Under the pieces are notes generated by a model. That model worked only from the letters and a program-made list of their open reading frames with translations, did no database searches and was not told the DNA's origin. A stretch of DNA of 64,000 nucleotides, from positions 186,001 through 250,000 of the forward strand of contig NZ_FTPR01000001.1 in the NCBI RefSeq assembly GCF_900156505.1. The letters run 5' to 3'. Source of the stretch: Yoonia rosea. Lineage in GTDB: Bacteria > Pseudomonadota > Alphaproteobacteria > Rhodobacterales > Rhodobacteraceae. A program made the position numbers and the translations under genes. This document shows, one piece after another, positions 28,782 to 37,561 of the stretch. Position 1 is the stretch's first letter; the number at the start of each line of letters is the position of its first letter.

Positions 28782-30230
28782 ATGGTTGATTTACGCCCCG
28801 TGGGATATGTGATCGGTCTGCTGGTGGCATCGCTTGGCCTGACCATGCTGGTCCCATTGGCGATTGATCTAATGGCAGGCAACGGACATTGGTTTGTCTT
28901 CTTCGAAAGCGCGGTCATCACGATCGTGACCGGGGGCCTGATTGCGCTTGCCTGTGCAAATGGCGTGTCAGAAGGGCTAAGCCTGCGGCAAACCTTCCTG
29001 CTCACGTCGCTTGTCTGGCTTATGCTGCCTGTGTTCGGGGCGCTGCCCTTCATGCTTGGGGCGCCGGACGCAAATTTCACGGACGCCTTTTTTGAAGCGA
29101 TGTCCGGCCTGACCACAACGGGGGCTACCGTTTTTACGGGAATCGAGAATCTGCCTGACGGGATCAAGCTTTGGCGCGGTATCCTGCAATGGCTGGGTGG
29201 GGTCGGGATCATCGTGGTCGCGATGGTCTTTCTGCCCGAACTGCGTGTGGGTGGGATGCAAATTTTCCGGTCAGAAGCCTTTGATACAATGGGGAAAATC
29301 CTGCCCCGCGCTGGCCAGATCGCAAGCCGGATTTCGGTGATCTATATTATTCTGACCATCAGCTGCGCGCTGGCCTATTCTGTGACCGGCATGGTGCCCT
29401 TTGATGCCATCGTACATGCGATGACCACGGTCTCGACAGGGGGAATGGCGAATTCGGATGCCTCTTTCGGGCTTTACGGTGCGGGCGCGCACTATGTGGG
29501 GGCGGTCTTCATGGTGCTCGCGGCATTGCCGTTTGTGCGCTACGTTCAATTGATCGCCGGCACAGCACAGCCGCTTTGGCAAGATACGCAGATTCATACG
29601 TTTTTCTGGATTGTTCTTGTCACCGTTCTGCTGATGACGTCGTGGGTCTGGGGACGTGAAGGGGTTATGTCAGAGATCGCTTTTCGTGAGGCGCTATTTA
29701 ACATCACGTCAATCATTTCAGGGACCGGTTATTCCAGTGCCGATTATATGACATGGGGAACGTTCCCTGTCGTCCTGTTCTTCTTCATCGGCCTGATCGG
29801 GGGCTGTGCGGGCTCGACCTCTTGTTCTGTCAAAGTGTTCCGCTACCAGCTGGTTTTTGCCGCGATCAAAAGCCAGATCCGCCAAATCCATTCCCCACAT
29901 GGTATGTTCACCCCACGCTATGACGGACGCCCGATCAGTGAGGATGTGCTGAACTCGGTGATTGCGTTTCTGGTGGCATTTATTCTTGCTTTGGGGGGCA
30001 CTGCGGTGCTGCTGGGGCTGACTGGCCTCGACTTCATCACGTCGGTTTCGGGTGCTGCCGCAGCCATTGCCAATATTGGCCCGGGTCTCGGGACCGAGAT
30101 CGGACCGGCAGGCAACTATGCAAACATCAACGATACCGCGAAATGGATATTGGCGATTGCCATGTTTGTGGGGCGCTTGGAAATCATGGTCGTGTTGACG
30201 ATCCTGACGATCAAATTCTGGAGAAACTGA
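28782..30230 (+). CDS. TrkH family potassium uptake protein
   Basis: A 482-residue polytopic inner-membrane protein of the TrkH/KtrB family, the K+-translocating subunit. Selectivity-filter loops are visible as SGLTTTGATV, VSTGGMAN, SGTGYSSADY and NIGPGLGTEIG, one per repeated pore unit. No trkA is adjacent. The start ATG (MVDLRPVGYV) is chosen from homology. Its TGA stop overlaps the ATG of the ThDP-enzyme gene, suggesting cotranscription although the functions differ. Confidence 0.93.
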   Translation: MVDLRPVGYVIGLLVASLGLTMLVPLAIDLMAGNGHWFVFFESAVITIVTGGLIALACANGVSEGLSLRQTFLLTSLVWLMLPVFGALPFMLGAPDANFTDAFFEAMSGLTTTGATVFTGIENLPDGIKLWRGILQWLGGVGIIVVAMVFLPELRVGGMQIFRSEAFDTMGKILPRAGQIASRISVIYIILTISCALAYSVTGMVPFDAIVHAMTTVSTGGMANSDASFGLYGAGAHYVGAVFMVLAALPFVRYVQLIAGTAQPLWQDTQIHTFFWIVLVTVLLMTSWVWGREGVMSEIAFREALFNITSIISGTGYSSADYMTWGTFPVVLFFFIGLIGGCAGSTSCSVKVFRYQLVFAAIKSQIRQIHSPHGMFTPRYDGRPISEDVLNSVIAFLVAFILALGGTAVLLGLTGLDFITSVSGAAAAIANIGPGLGTEIGPAGNYANINDTAKWILAIAMFVGRLEIMVVLTILTIKFWRN

Positions 30231-31825
30231 TGACCACACGTCCGCTTGGCGCGCAAATCTCGCATATGCTGAAAGATCGCGGGGTGGATACCATTTTTGG
30301 CATTCCCGGTGTGCATAATCAGGAAATGTATCGCGGGATCGAAGAGGCGGGGATCACCCATGTGCTGGCGCGTCACGAACAGGGCGCTGGCTTTATGGCC
30401 GACGGTTATGCCCGTGCGACCGGCAAGGTGGGCGTGGCCTACGTGATTTCCGGGCCGGGGCTGTGCAACATCATGACACCGATGGGGCAGGCCTATTCCG
30501 ACAGCGTGCCGATGCTGGTGATCTCGTCTGTACTGGATGAGACAGAGGCCAAACGCGGGCAATTGCACCAGATGAAAGATCAGGAAGGGGCGGCAGCGAC
30601 CGTTTGCGACTGGTCGGTGACGGCGCGGTCGGCCGAGGCAAGCTATCAGTTGATCGACCGCGCACTGACCGAACTTTCGACCGGTGTGCTATCGCCCAAA
30701 CACATTCAGGTCCCGATTGCGCAGCTCGAAGCCAATGCCGCCCCTGCGCCTGAGCGTGCGGATGAGTGGCCCTACCGCCCCGAAGCGGCAGCCCTGCAGC
30801 GAATTTCCCTGATCGACCGACTGAATGCGTCCAAGCGCCCGCTTTTTATTTTTGGCGGTGGTGCGGCGTATGGGGTGGACCGCTGGATGCCACACTTCCA
30901 GCGTTTGAACGCGGCCTCTTTTACCACCTACGCCGGACGCGGGATCATCCCCGATGACAGCCCGCTGCACTTTGGCGCAACGCTTGCCCGCGCCGGAAGC
31001 GAGGCTGTGATTGCTTCGGCTGATCTTGTCGTCGCTGTCGGCACGCGGCTGAGCGAGGTTGATCTGTGGCGCGATCATCTGGGACACACTGCGCCGCTCG
31101 TCCGGATTGATCTGGACCCAGAGAGCCTTTCAGATCGCCACAATGCCGACACCCGCATTCTGGCCGATGCCAGCGCGCATCTGACCGAAAGCCTGATCCA
31201 GCTGGAAGGCGTCAAAAAGACCGGATGGACCGCAGAAGAAGTCAGATCCACCCGTGCCAGATGGCGGGCCGAGCTTGATGCCGAACGGCCCGGCATATTG
31301 CCTGTCGCGGATGCGCTCAAAGAAGCGGTCCCTGCCGACACCATGTTTTTTTCCGATATGACCCAATTCGCCTATGCCGCCAAAGAGGTCTACCCGATGG
31401 ACCGCCCCGGCCACTGGCACCACCCTTACGGTTTCGGCACGCTGGGCTATGCACTGCCTGCCGCGATTGGCGGCAAGATCGGGGTTGGCGACCAGCCGGT
31501 CATTGCCATTCTGGGCGACTATGGTTTCCAATATACCGTGCAGGAGCTGGCCGTGGCGGTTGAGTTGGAATTAACGCTGCCGATAATCATCTGGGACAAC
31601 GGCAAGTTAGGTGAGATCGAGGACAGCATGGTGCGCGCCCAGATCGCGCCAAACGCGGTCATTCAGCGCAATCCCAATTTCCTTAAACTCGCAGAGGCCT
31701 ACGGCGCCGCAGCAACCCAGCCTGCAAATCTGGACGCATTCAAGGTGGCCGTTCAGAGGGCCCTTGCAACCAAAGGCCCGACTGTCATTCGTGTGATGTC
31801 GGATATCGCGCTTACCAGCAGCTGA
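30230..31825 (+). CDS. Thiamine diphosphate-dependent enzyme, AruI-like 2-oxoacid decarboxylase candidate
   Basis: A 531-residue protein of the acetolactate-synthase/decarboxylase superfamily. The catalytic glutamate is in LARHEQGAGFMADGYARATG and the ThDP-binding motif runs from GDYGFQYTVQEL to the IWDNG asparagine. Central FAD/CoA-like domain is present. It resembles proteins annotated as 5-guanidino-2-oxopentanoate decarboxylase, but specificity is not certain from sequence alone. ATG overlaps the trkH stop (ATGA). Its 3' end overlaps the convergent S1-fold gene by 14 bases. Confidence 0.85.
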   Translation: MTTRPLGAQISHMLKDRGVDTIFGIPGVHNQEMYRGIEEAGITHVLARHEQGAGFMADGYARATGKVGVAYVISGPGLCNIMTPMGQAYSDSVPMLVISSVLDETEAKRGQLHQMKDQEGAAATVCDWSVTARSAEASYQLIDRALTELSTGVLSPKHIQVPIAQLEANAAPAPERADEWPYRPEAAALQRISLIDRLNASKRPLFIFGGGAAYGVDRWMPHFQRLNAASFTTYAGRGIIPDDSPLHFGATLARAGSEAVIASADLVVAVGTRLSEVDLWRDHLGHTAPLVRIDLDPESLSDRHNADTRILADASAHLTESLIQLEGVKKTGWTAEEVRSTRARWRAELDAERPGILPVADALKEAVPADTMFFSDMTQFAYAAKEVYPMDRPGHWHHPYGFGTLGYALPAAIGGKIGVGDQPVIAILGDYGFQYTVQELAVAVELELTLPIIIWDNGKLGEIEDSMVRAQIAPNAVIQRNPNFLKLAEAYGAAATQPANLDAFKVAVQRALATKGPTVIRVMSDIALTSS

Positions 31826-33539
31826 CCAAGACGGTGACATTCGCGGCTTTTTCGGTCAGTGCATGGGCTGACAGGGGAGGGCCAGCATCACCGCGCACAG
31901 GCGTGATGTTCAGTGTCTCAAGCGTCGCGATGATCATCTCGGCATCCAGCGCGAATTGCACATCTGCTGGCAAGGCCTGACCGCCATCTCCAGCGCGCGT
32001 CAGCAACATGCCCAGCACATTGCCGGCCTGATCCAGCACTGGCCCGCCCGCGTTGCTGGGCTGGGTGGCGACAGAGAGGCGTGAGATGCGGCTATCACCC
32101 GTCAAGTCACGGATATCTTCCAGCGTGCCAAAGGTCAGTGTGGGTGCATTCAGGGCGCCGTTGAAAGGATAGCCCGCCACTGCCACCGGATCTTTCAGGC
32201 GCGGTGTCCGCGGTTGGAAGGCTGCAACCTCGATAGGGGACAGGGCGGCAAGCGGGCGCAAGAGCGTGATCCCAAGAGCCGGGTCGGTGGCCAGAACTTC
32301 GGCATCCGTCTCGCGGTCAAAGGTAATCCGCGCGCAACTCTCTACCGCTTCGGGAGTGGTCAGGACGAGGCCATCGCGCGACACATAAAACCCGGACCGT
32401 GACAGTTTCGGCTGCCGCACCGAAAGCCCTGCAATCATGTCAATGGCCTGATCCTCACTGGCGGGCACAAGATTGGGATCAAGCGTGCCGTCCAGCCGTG
32501 CGAAACTGGCATTCATCAAATCCAGCACCCGCGCACGACGCCGGTCGTCACCTGCGGGCCAGACCAGCACAAAGCCCTTGATCTCGCCGTCCTGCAAGCT
32601 GGCTGTGGCGTAGGAATGGATACCGTCGCCGAGCCCTTCGATAGTAAAGCTATTGCCCTGTAAACTGCGCGGTCCCTCGGTCGGCATGATGTCAAGCACC
32701 TGCAAGACCTCGTAAAGCCCTCTCAGCCGTCCCGCATCACCCGTTTGCGAGATCATCAGCACCCGCGCAGCCGAGAGATCACCCTGACCGTCGTACTGGG
32801 CAAAGGGTGGCTGATACTCTGCGAAAGTGACCGCAGCAGTGGGAAGCTGCATTTGAATGCCTGCTGTCTCGTCTCGGACTAGCTGCATCTCCAGATCGGC
32901 GATCACAGCATTGTATTGCAACAATAACTGCGCACGCTGGCGGGCTGTTAAAACACCGGTCGGTTCTTGGTTGTAGGCAGTTTGCCAAGCGGCCATCGCG
33001 CTGCGCGTGCCGCGCCCGAAAGCGCCATCAATCGTTGAATTGTAAAAACCGGCCCACCGCAGCGCCAATTGCAGTTCTTCGCGTGCCTCGCGTGGCAAAG
33101 CCGCCTCGGATGCGCGGGCCTGGCCGAGTGTTTCTTCGGGTGCGGTCAGGTCCACCTGAGGCAGGGCAGGTAGCTCTGGCGCGCGGTCCGGTGCGGTTGA
33201 CACAGTGGATGCTTGCGCGCCGCCGATGGGCCAGAACTGCTGCTCGAAACGGCGTCCGTTCTGCAGGTAGCTGTCAGAGGGGATTTGTCCGCTGCTCAGC
33301 AAGCGGGACAACTCTGCGCGGGCAAGACTTTCGCTATAGGGCCCCAGCACAATGCCGTAAAATCCGCGTCCCAGATAATACCCCTCAACGTCGCTGAACC
33401 GCCGCGCGTAAAAGCGTGCGCGCTCGGTCGCTTCGGTCAGTGTCTGGCGCGCCTCGATCTGTACCCAATAGCGGTCCTGTGCCTGGGCCTGCATGGCAGA
33501 AACAAATAAAAGGAGCGCGACGACAAAAGCCCTGAACAT
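31812..33539 (-). CDS. Exported SPOR/peptidoglycan-binding protein with degenerate trypsin-like domain
   Basis: A 575-residue protein with a signal peptide (MFRAFVVALLLFVSAMQAQAQ). Then come a SPOR-like segment (RYWVQIEARQTL, YLGRGFYGIVLGPYS), a peptidoglycan-binding helical domain (LQLALRWAGFYNSTIDGAFGRGTR), and a C-terminal S1C-type chymotrypsin fold (GFYVSRDGLVLTT ... PSNAGGPVLDQAGNVLGML). The catalytic serine position is alanine (NAGGP) and no histidine is found in the usual place, so it is probably not a protease. It likely binds cell wall in the periplasm. It is divergent from glyQ. Confidence 0.85.
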   Translation of the reverse strand: MFRAFVVALLLFVSAMQAQAQDRYWVQIEARQTLTEATERARFYARRFSDVEGYYLGRGFYGIVLGPYSESLARAELSRLLSSGQIPSDSYLQNGRRFEQQFWPIGGAQASTVSTAPDRAPELPALPQVDLTAPEETLGQARASEAALPREAREELQLALRWAGFYNSTIDGAFGRGTRSAMAAWQTAYNQEPTGVLTARQRAQLLLQYNAVIADLEMQLVRDETAGIQMQLPTAAVTFAEYQPPFAQYDGQGDLSAARVLMISQTGDAGRLRGLYEVLQVLDIMPTEGPRSLQGNSFTIEGLGDGIHSYATASLQDGEIKGFVLVWPAGDDRRRARVLDLMNASFARLDGTLDPNLVPASEDQAIDMIAGLSVRQPKLSRSGFYVSRDGLVLTTPEAVESCARITFDRETDAEVLATDPALGITLLRPLAALSPIEVAAFQPRTPRLKDPVAVAGYPFNGALNAPTLTFGTLEDIRDLTGDSRISRLSVATQPSNAGGPVLDQAGNVLGMLLTRAGDGGQALPADVQFALDAEMIIATLETLNITPVRGDAGPPLSAHALTEKAANVTVLVSCW

Positions 33540-33716
33540 GAAAAACCTCGAAAGTGAAATAGTGTTTGGATTGTGGTGGCGGCCAACGCGTTGCAGCGCA
33601 AGCCAGACTTTGTGCAAACCGTGTGGCAAAGCACAAAAAAATCTGCAGGCGTTGCCCAATTGACCCTGTCGGCCCAGCACCCTATTGAGCGCACAACGCA
33701 CTTGAAGGGTCTTGAG

Positions 33717-34637
33717 ATGGCAGACAAACCACGCAGTTTTCAGGAAATCATCCTGCGGCTTCAGACATATTGGGCCAGCAAAGGCTGTGCGATCCTGCAA
33801 CCCTACGACATGGAAGTGGGGGCGGGCACATTCCACCCTGCCACAACCCTGCGCGCGCTGGGCAGCAAGCCTTGGGCAGCAGCCTATGTTCAGCCTTGCC
33901 GGCGGCCAACCGATGGACGCTATGGCGAGAACCCGAACCGTTTGCAGCACTATTACCAGTATCAGGTGCTGATGAAGCCATCGCCCCCCGACATGCAGGA
34001 CCTCTATCTAGGATCGCTCGAAGCGATCGGGATCGATGCATCCGCGCATGACATCCGCTTTGTCGAGGATGACTGGGAAAGCCCTACGTTGGGTGCATGG
34101 GGCCTCGGCTGGGAAGTCTGGTGTGACGGCATGGAAGTCAGCCAGTTCACTTACTTTCAGCAAGTCGGCGGACATGACTGCAAACCGGTCTCGGGTGAGT
34201 TGACCTACGGGTTGGAGCGTTTGGCGATCTATATCCTTGGCGTCGATCACGTGATGGAAATGCCCTTCAACGATCCACAAACGCCGATCCCGCTGACCTA
34301 TGGCGATATCTTCAAGCAGACCGAACAGGAATACTCGCGCTGGAACTTTGATATCGCGGACACCGCGGTACTGTTGCAGCATTTCGTTGATGCTGAGGCC
34401 GAGTGCCAGCGCATCCTTGATGCCCCCGCGACGGACCCCAAGACGGGGCACAAAATCATCATGGCGCACCCCGCCTATGACCAGTGCATCAAGGCAAGCC
34501 ATGTGTTTAACCTGCTTGACGCGCGGGGCGTGATTTCGGTCACCGAACGGCAGGCCTATATTGGACGGGTCCGGGCGCTGGCCAAGGCCTGCGCCGACGC
34601 CTTTGTGCAAACCGAAGCAGGCGGGGCGGCGGCGTGA
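33717..34637 (+). CDS. glyQ: Glycine--tRNA ligase alpha subunit
   Basis: The catalytic alpha subunit of the bacterial alpha2-beta2 glycyl-tRNA synthetase, 306 residues. Typical sequence: [33 protein letters not shown] in pieces, [15 protein letters not shown], and [16 protein letters not shown]. The ATG chosen gives MADKPRSFQ, the common N-terminus; an open frame upstream is non-coding. It heads a tightly packed operon with a small membrane protein and glyS, joined by a GTGA overlap. Confidence 0.97.
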   Translation: MADKPRSFQEIILRLQTYWASKGCAILQPYDMEVGAGTFHPATTLRALGSKPWAAAYVQPCRRPTDGRYGENPNRLQHYYQYQVLMKPSPPDMQDLYLGSLEAIGIDASAHDIRFVEDDWESPTLGAWGLGWEVWCDGMEVSQFTYFQQVGGHDCKPVSGELTYGLERLAIYILGVDHVMEMPFNDPQTPIPLTYGDIFKQTEQEYSRWNFDIADTAVLLQHFVDAEAECQRILDAPATDPKTGHKIIMAHPAYDQCIKASHVFNLLDARGVISVTERQAYIGRVRALAKACADAFVQTEAGGAAA

Positions 34638-35158
34638 TAGCGAGGGTTTTCATTGTGGGCATGCTTCTGGCGGCGGCTGTGCTTGGCGGTGTGCTCTACT
34701 ACCAGCAGGTCTATGCCTATTATGATGAGGTGCAGGCCGGTGATGACGCCGTGCGCCTGACCTCTGTCAGCACCGGTGAGGCCGAACCGATTGTCGTGCA
34801 GAACTTCCAGGGCATCGACGCAATCAGCAGCCCGCTGCGCTACCGGGCCTGCTTTGAAACGACGCTCAGCCAAGCCATGCTGACCGAAACGTTTGAAATC
34901 GTTGATAACGCCGAACCCCGCGTGGCACCTCGTTGGTTCGATTGTTTTGACGCAGCCCAGATCGGGGCAGACCTGCGCACCGATGCCATTGCCTTTATGG
35001 GTGTTGAAAACATCGTATACGGGATCGACCGGATCGTTGCCATTTACCCCGACGGGCGGGGTTATGCGTGGCACCAGATCAATGAATGTGGCGAAGTTGT
35101 TTTTGACGGCAACCGCCCCCCCGAAGACTGCCCCCCAATTCCAGAAAGCACCGAGTGA
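34634..35158 (+). CDS. Small membrane-anchored protein between glyQ and glyS
   Basis: A 174-residue protein with one N-terminal membrane helix ([21 protein letters not shown]) and a periplasm-facing domain that has cysteines in [19 protein letters not shown] and EDCPP, which could form disulfides. I think it belongs to a Rhodobacterales-restricted uncharacterised family (DUF6446-like), but this is from memory. The GTG start overlaps the glyQ stop and its stop overlaps the glyS ATG, so it is translationally coupled to both. Function unknown. Confidence 0.8.
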   Translation: MIARVFIVGMLLAAAVLGGVLYYQQVYAYYDEVQAGDDAVRLTSVSTGEAEPIVVQNFQGIDAISSPLRYRACFETTLSQAMLTETFEIVDNAEPRVAPRWFDCFDAAQIGADLRTDAIAFMGVENIVYGIDRIVAIYPDGRGYAWHQINECGEVVFDGNRPPEDCPPIPESTE

Positions 35159-37482
35159 TGCCTGATCTTCTGATTGAACTCTTCTCCGAGGAAATCCCCG
35201 CGCGGATGCAAACCCGCGCCGCCGAGGACCTGCGCAAACTGGTGACCGACGGTCTGGTCGAGGCGGGGCTGACCTATGCGGGTGCTGCTGCCTTTTCGAC
35301 GCCGCGCCGCTTGGCGTTGTCGATTGAGGGGCTGACGGCCGAGAGCAAGGCAGTGCGCGAAGAGCGCAAGGGGCCCAAAGTGGGTGCGCCGGACCAAGCG
35401 ATTGAGGGGTTCTTGCGCGGGGCAGGTGTTGCGCGCGAAGACCTTGAAGTACGCGACGACAAAAAGGGTCAGGTCTATTTTGCGGTGATTGAAAAACCGG
35501 GGCGGATGGCGGCGGATATCATCGCTGAAGTGCTGGAACAGACAGTGCGCAATTTCCCTTGGCCCAAGTCGATGCGCTGGGGTGATGGCCCGTTGAAATG
35601 GGTGCGCCCGCTGCACTCCATCCTGTGTATCCTCAGCGATGAAGCAGGGGCAGAGGTCGTGCCGCTGGACGTTGACGGCATCACATCGGGCAACACGACG
35701 CGCGGCCACCGTTTCCTTGCGCCGGATATTTTTTCTGTCACGAGTTTCGATGATTACGAGGCGAAGTTGAAGCGCGCCAAAGTCGTCTTGCGTGCCGATG
35801 AACGGGCCGAGGCGATCTGGCATGACGCCACCCATCAGGCTTTTGCGTTGGGGCTTGAGGTGGTCGAAGACCGTGGTCTGCTGGCCGAGGTTGCGGGGCT
35901 GGTCGAATGGCCTGTGGTCCTGCTGGGCCGGATTGATGACGCCTTCCTTGGTCTGCCGCCCGAGGTGCTGCAAACCTCGATGAAAGAGCACCAGAAATTC
36001 TTTTCCGTGCGCAACCCCAAGACGGGCCGGATCGAGCGTTTCGTGACCGTCGCGAACATGGAAACCGCCGATCAGGGCGCGACTATTCTGGCGGGCAACC
36101 AAAAGGTGCTGTCGGCGCGTCTGGCGGATGCGAAATTCTTCTGGGAAAACGACCTGCGTGTCGCCAAGGCTGGCATGCAGCCGTGGCTGGACAGCCTGTC
36201 CAACGTCACCTTCCACAACAAACTGGGCAGCCAGAAAGACCGCATTGACCGCATCGCGGCGCTGGCGCGCTGGATTGCGCCAAGCATGGGTGCTGATCCT
36301 GCACTGGCAGAGCAGGCGGCACGCGTCGCCAAGGCCGATCTGTCGTCCGAAATGGTTTATGAATTCCCTGAACTGCAGGGGCTGATGGGGCGGTATTATG
36401 CGGCCGAGGCAGGCCTGCCAGCCGAGGTTGCTGCGGCCTGCGAAGAACACTACTCCCCTCTGGGGCCTTCGGACGATGTGCCGACTGCGCCGGTATCCGT
36501 GGCCGTGGCACTGGCCGACAAGATCGACACGCTGACCGGGTTCTGGGCGATTGACGAGAAACCGACAGGGAGCAAAGACCCGTTTGCGCTGCGCAGAGCG
36601 GCGCTGGGGGTTATTCGGTTGATTTTGCAGAATAATCTGAAAATCGACCTGCCAACTTCGATCGGAAACGGTGTTATACGATGCCTCATTTCACAGATAG
36701 CGAGGACTATTGTATTCGGCTTAGACAAAAGCGACCCTAAGAAGGAGGGTTTCGTTTGGGAGCCGAAAGACCTGAGAGAGTTTTTGTCTAGTGGTGGGAA
36801 AGGATTTACAGCACTTTCGAAAGAGTTAAACGAATTCTTTGAAGGTTATGATGTTGCTATCCCAGTTAATGCGCCAATTCATGTTGAGGGCACAGTCATC
36901 GCCGAAAATTCATCAGGAATAGATGCTTACAGATTCTTTGGACCGGCTGATGTCGTGCCTGACCTCCTCTCGTTCTTCCACGACCGCCTCAAGGTTTTCC
37001 TCAAAGACAAAGGTATCCGTCACGATATCATCGACGCTTGCATCGTGATGCCGGGCAATGATGATCTGACGCTGCTGGTCAAACGGGCCGAGGCGTTGGC
37101 CGCAACCCTTGCCACCGATGACGGTGAAAACCTGATCCAGGGCTTCAAGCGTGCCAACAACATCCTGACACAGGCCGAGGAAAAGGACGGGGTGGAATAT
37201 TCCTATGGCGCGGACATCAAATTTGCCGAGGATGACGCCGAAAAGGCGCTTTTCGCGGCCCTTGATGCTGCAGATGCAAAAATCGCGCCCGCGATGAAGG
37301 CGGAGGATTTCAGCACCGCAATGACTGCTATGGCGGCACTGCGCGCGCCGATTGATGCTTTTTTCACCGATGTTCAAGTGAACGCCGACAGCGAAATCTT
37401 GCGCCGCAATCGCCTTAACCTTTTGTCCCGCATCAGGAATATCTGCCTCAGCGTCGCGGATTTGACGAAAATCGAAGGCTAG
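35158..37482 (+). CDS. glyS: Glycine--tRNA ligase beta subunit with an in-frame insertion
   Basis: The tRNA-binding beta subunit of glycyl-tRNA synthetase. At 774 residues it is longer than the usual 690 or so. N-terminal [18 protein letters not shown] and the central MKEHQKFFSVRN and FWENDL blocks are canonical, as is the C-terminal FFHDRLKVFLKDKGIRHDIIDA region. Between residues about 502 and 601 lies extra sequence with low GC and different codon use. The reading frame stays open through it, so the protein may remain functional with a bulging loop. ATG overlaps the upstream stop. Confidence 0.95.
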   Translation: MPDLLIELFSEEIPARMQTRAAEDLRKLVTDGLVEAGLTYAGAAAFSTPRRLALSIEGLTAESKAVREERKGPKVGAPDQAIEGFLRGAGVAREDLEVRDDKKGQVYFAVIEKPGRMAADIIAEVLEQTVRNFPWPKSMRWGDGPLKWVRPLHSILCILSDEAGAEVVPLDVDGITSGNTTRGHRFLAPDIFSVTSFDDYEAKLKRAKVVLRADERAEAIWHDATHQAFALGLEVVEDRGLLAEVAGLVEWPVVLLGRIDDAFLGLPPEVLQTSMKEHQKFFSVRNPKTGRIERFVTVANMETADQGATILAGNQKVLSARLADAKFFWENDLRVAKAGMQPWLDSLSNVTFHNKLGSQKDRIDRIAALARWIAPSMGADPALAEQAARVAKADLSSEMVYEFPELQGLMGRYYAAEAGLPAEVAAACEEHYSPLGPSDDVPTAPVSVAVALADKIDTLTGFWAIDEKPTGSKDPFALRRAALGVIRLILQNNLKIDLPTSIGNGVIRCLISQIARTIVFGLDKSDPKKEGFVWEPKDLREFLSSGGKGFTALSKELNEFFEGYDVAIPVNAPIHVEGTVIAENSSGIDAYRFFGPADVVPDLLSFFHDRLKVFLKDKGIRHDIIDACIVMPGNDDLTLLVKRAEALAATLATDDGENLIQGFKRANNILTQAEEKDGVEYSYGADIKFAEDDAEKALFAALDAADAKIAPAMKAEDFSTAMTAMAALRAPIDAFFTDVQVNADSEILRRNRLNLLSRIRNICLSVADLTKIEG
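36661..36960 (+). other. Low-GC in-frame insert inside glyS
   Basis: This 300-base segment is about 44% G+C by hand count, against clearly higher values on both sides, and uses codons such as AGA, TTA, TCT, AGT and GTA that are rare in neighbouring genes. It encodes about 100 residues (for example SDPKKEGFVWEPKDLREFLS) that interrupt the junction LGVIRLIL...LLSFFHDRL, which is continuous in typical GlyS. It keeps frame and has no stop. Exact borders are estimated. Confidence 0.7.
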
Positions 37483-37492
37483 ACACAAAATA

Positions 37493-37510
37493 TGTAAACT
37501 TATGTGTACA
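37493..37510. promoter_or_regulatory. Candidate operator upstream of the PPDK-like gene
   Basis: TGTAAACTTATGTGTACA is an imperfect inverted repeat (7-4-7, six of seven positions matching) in the 79-base gap between glyS and the next gene. It resembles a dimeric regulator site, but the regulator is unknown. Confidence 0.3.
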
Positions 37511-37561
37511 GCGCGCCAGATTTCCTTCTATGCTGCAACTGAACAATAGATCGGTGCCGCA

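Noticed and set aside
35062..36450. 462-codon minus-strand frame opposite glyS
   Set aside because: Shadow of the conserved glyS sequence; its translation looks like random basic protein.
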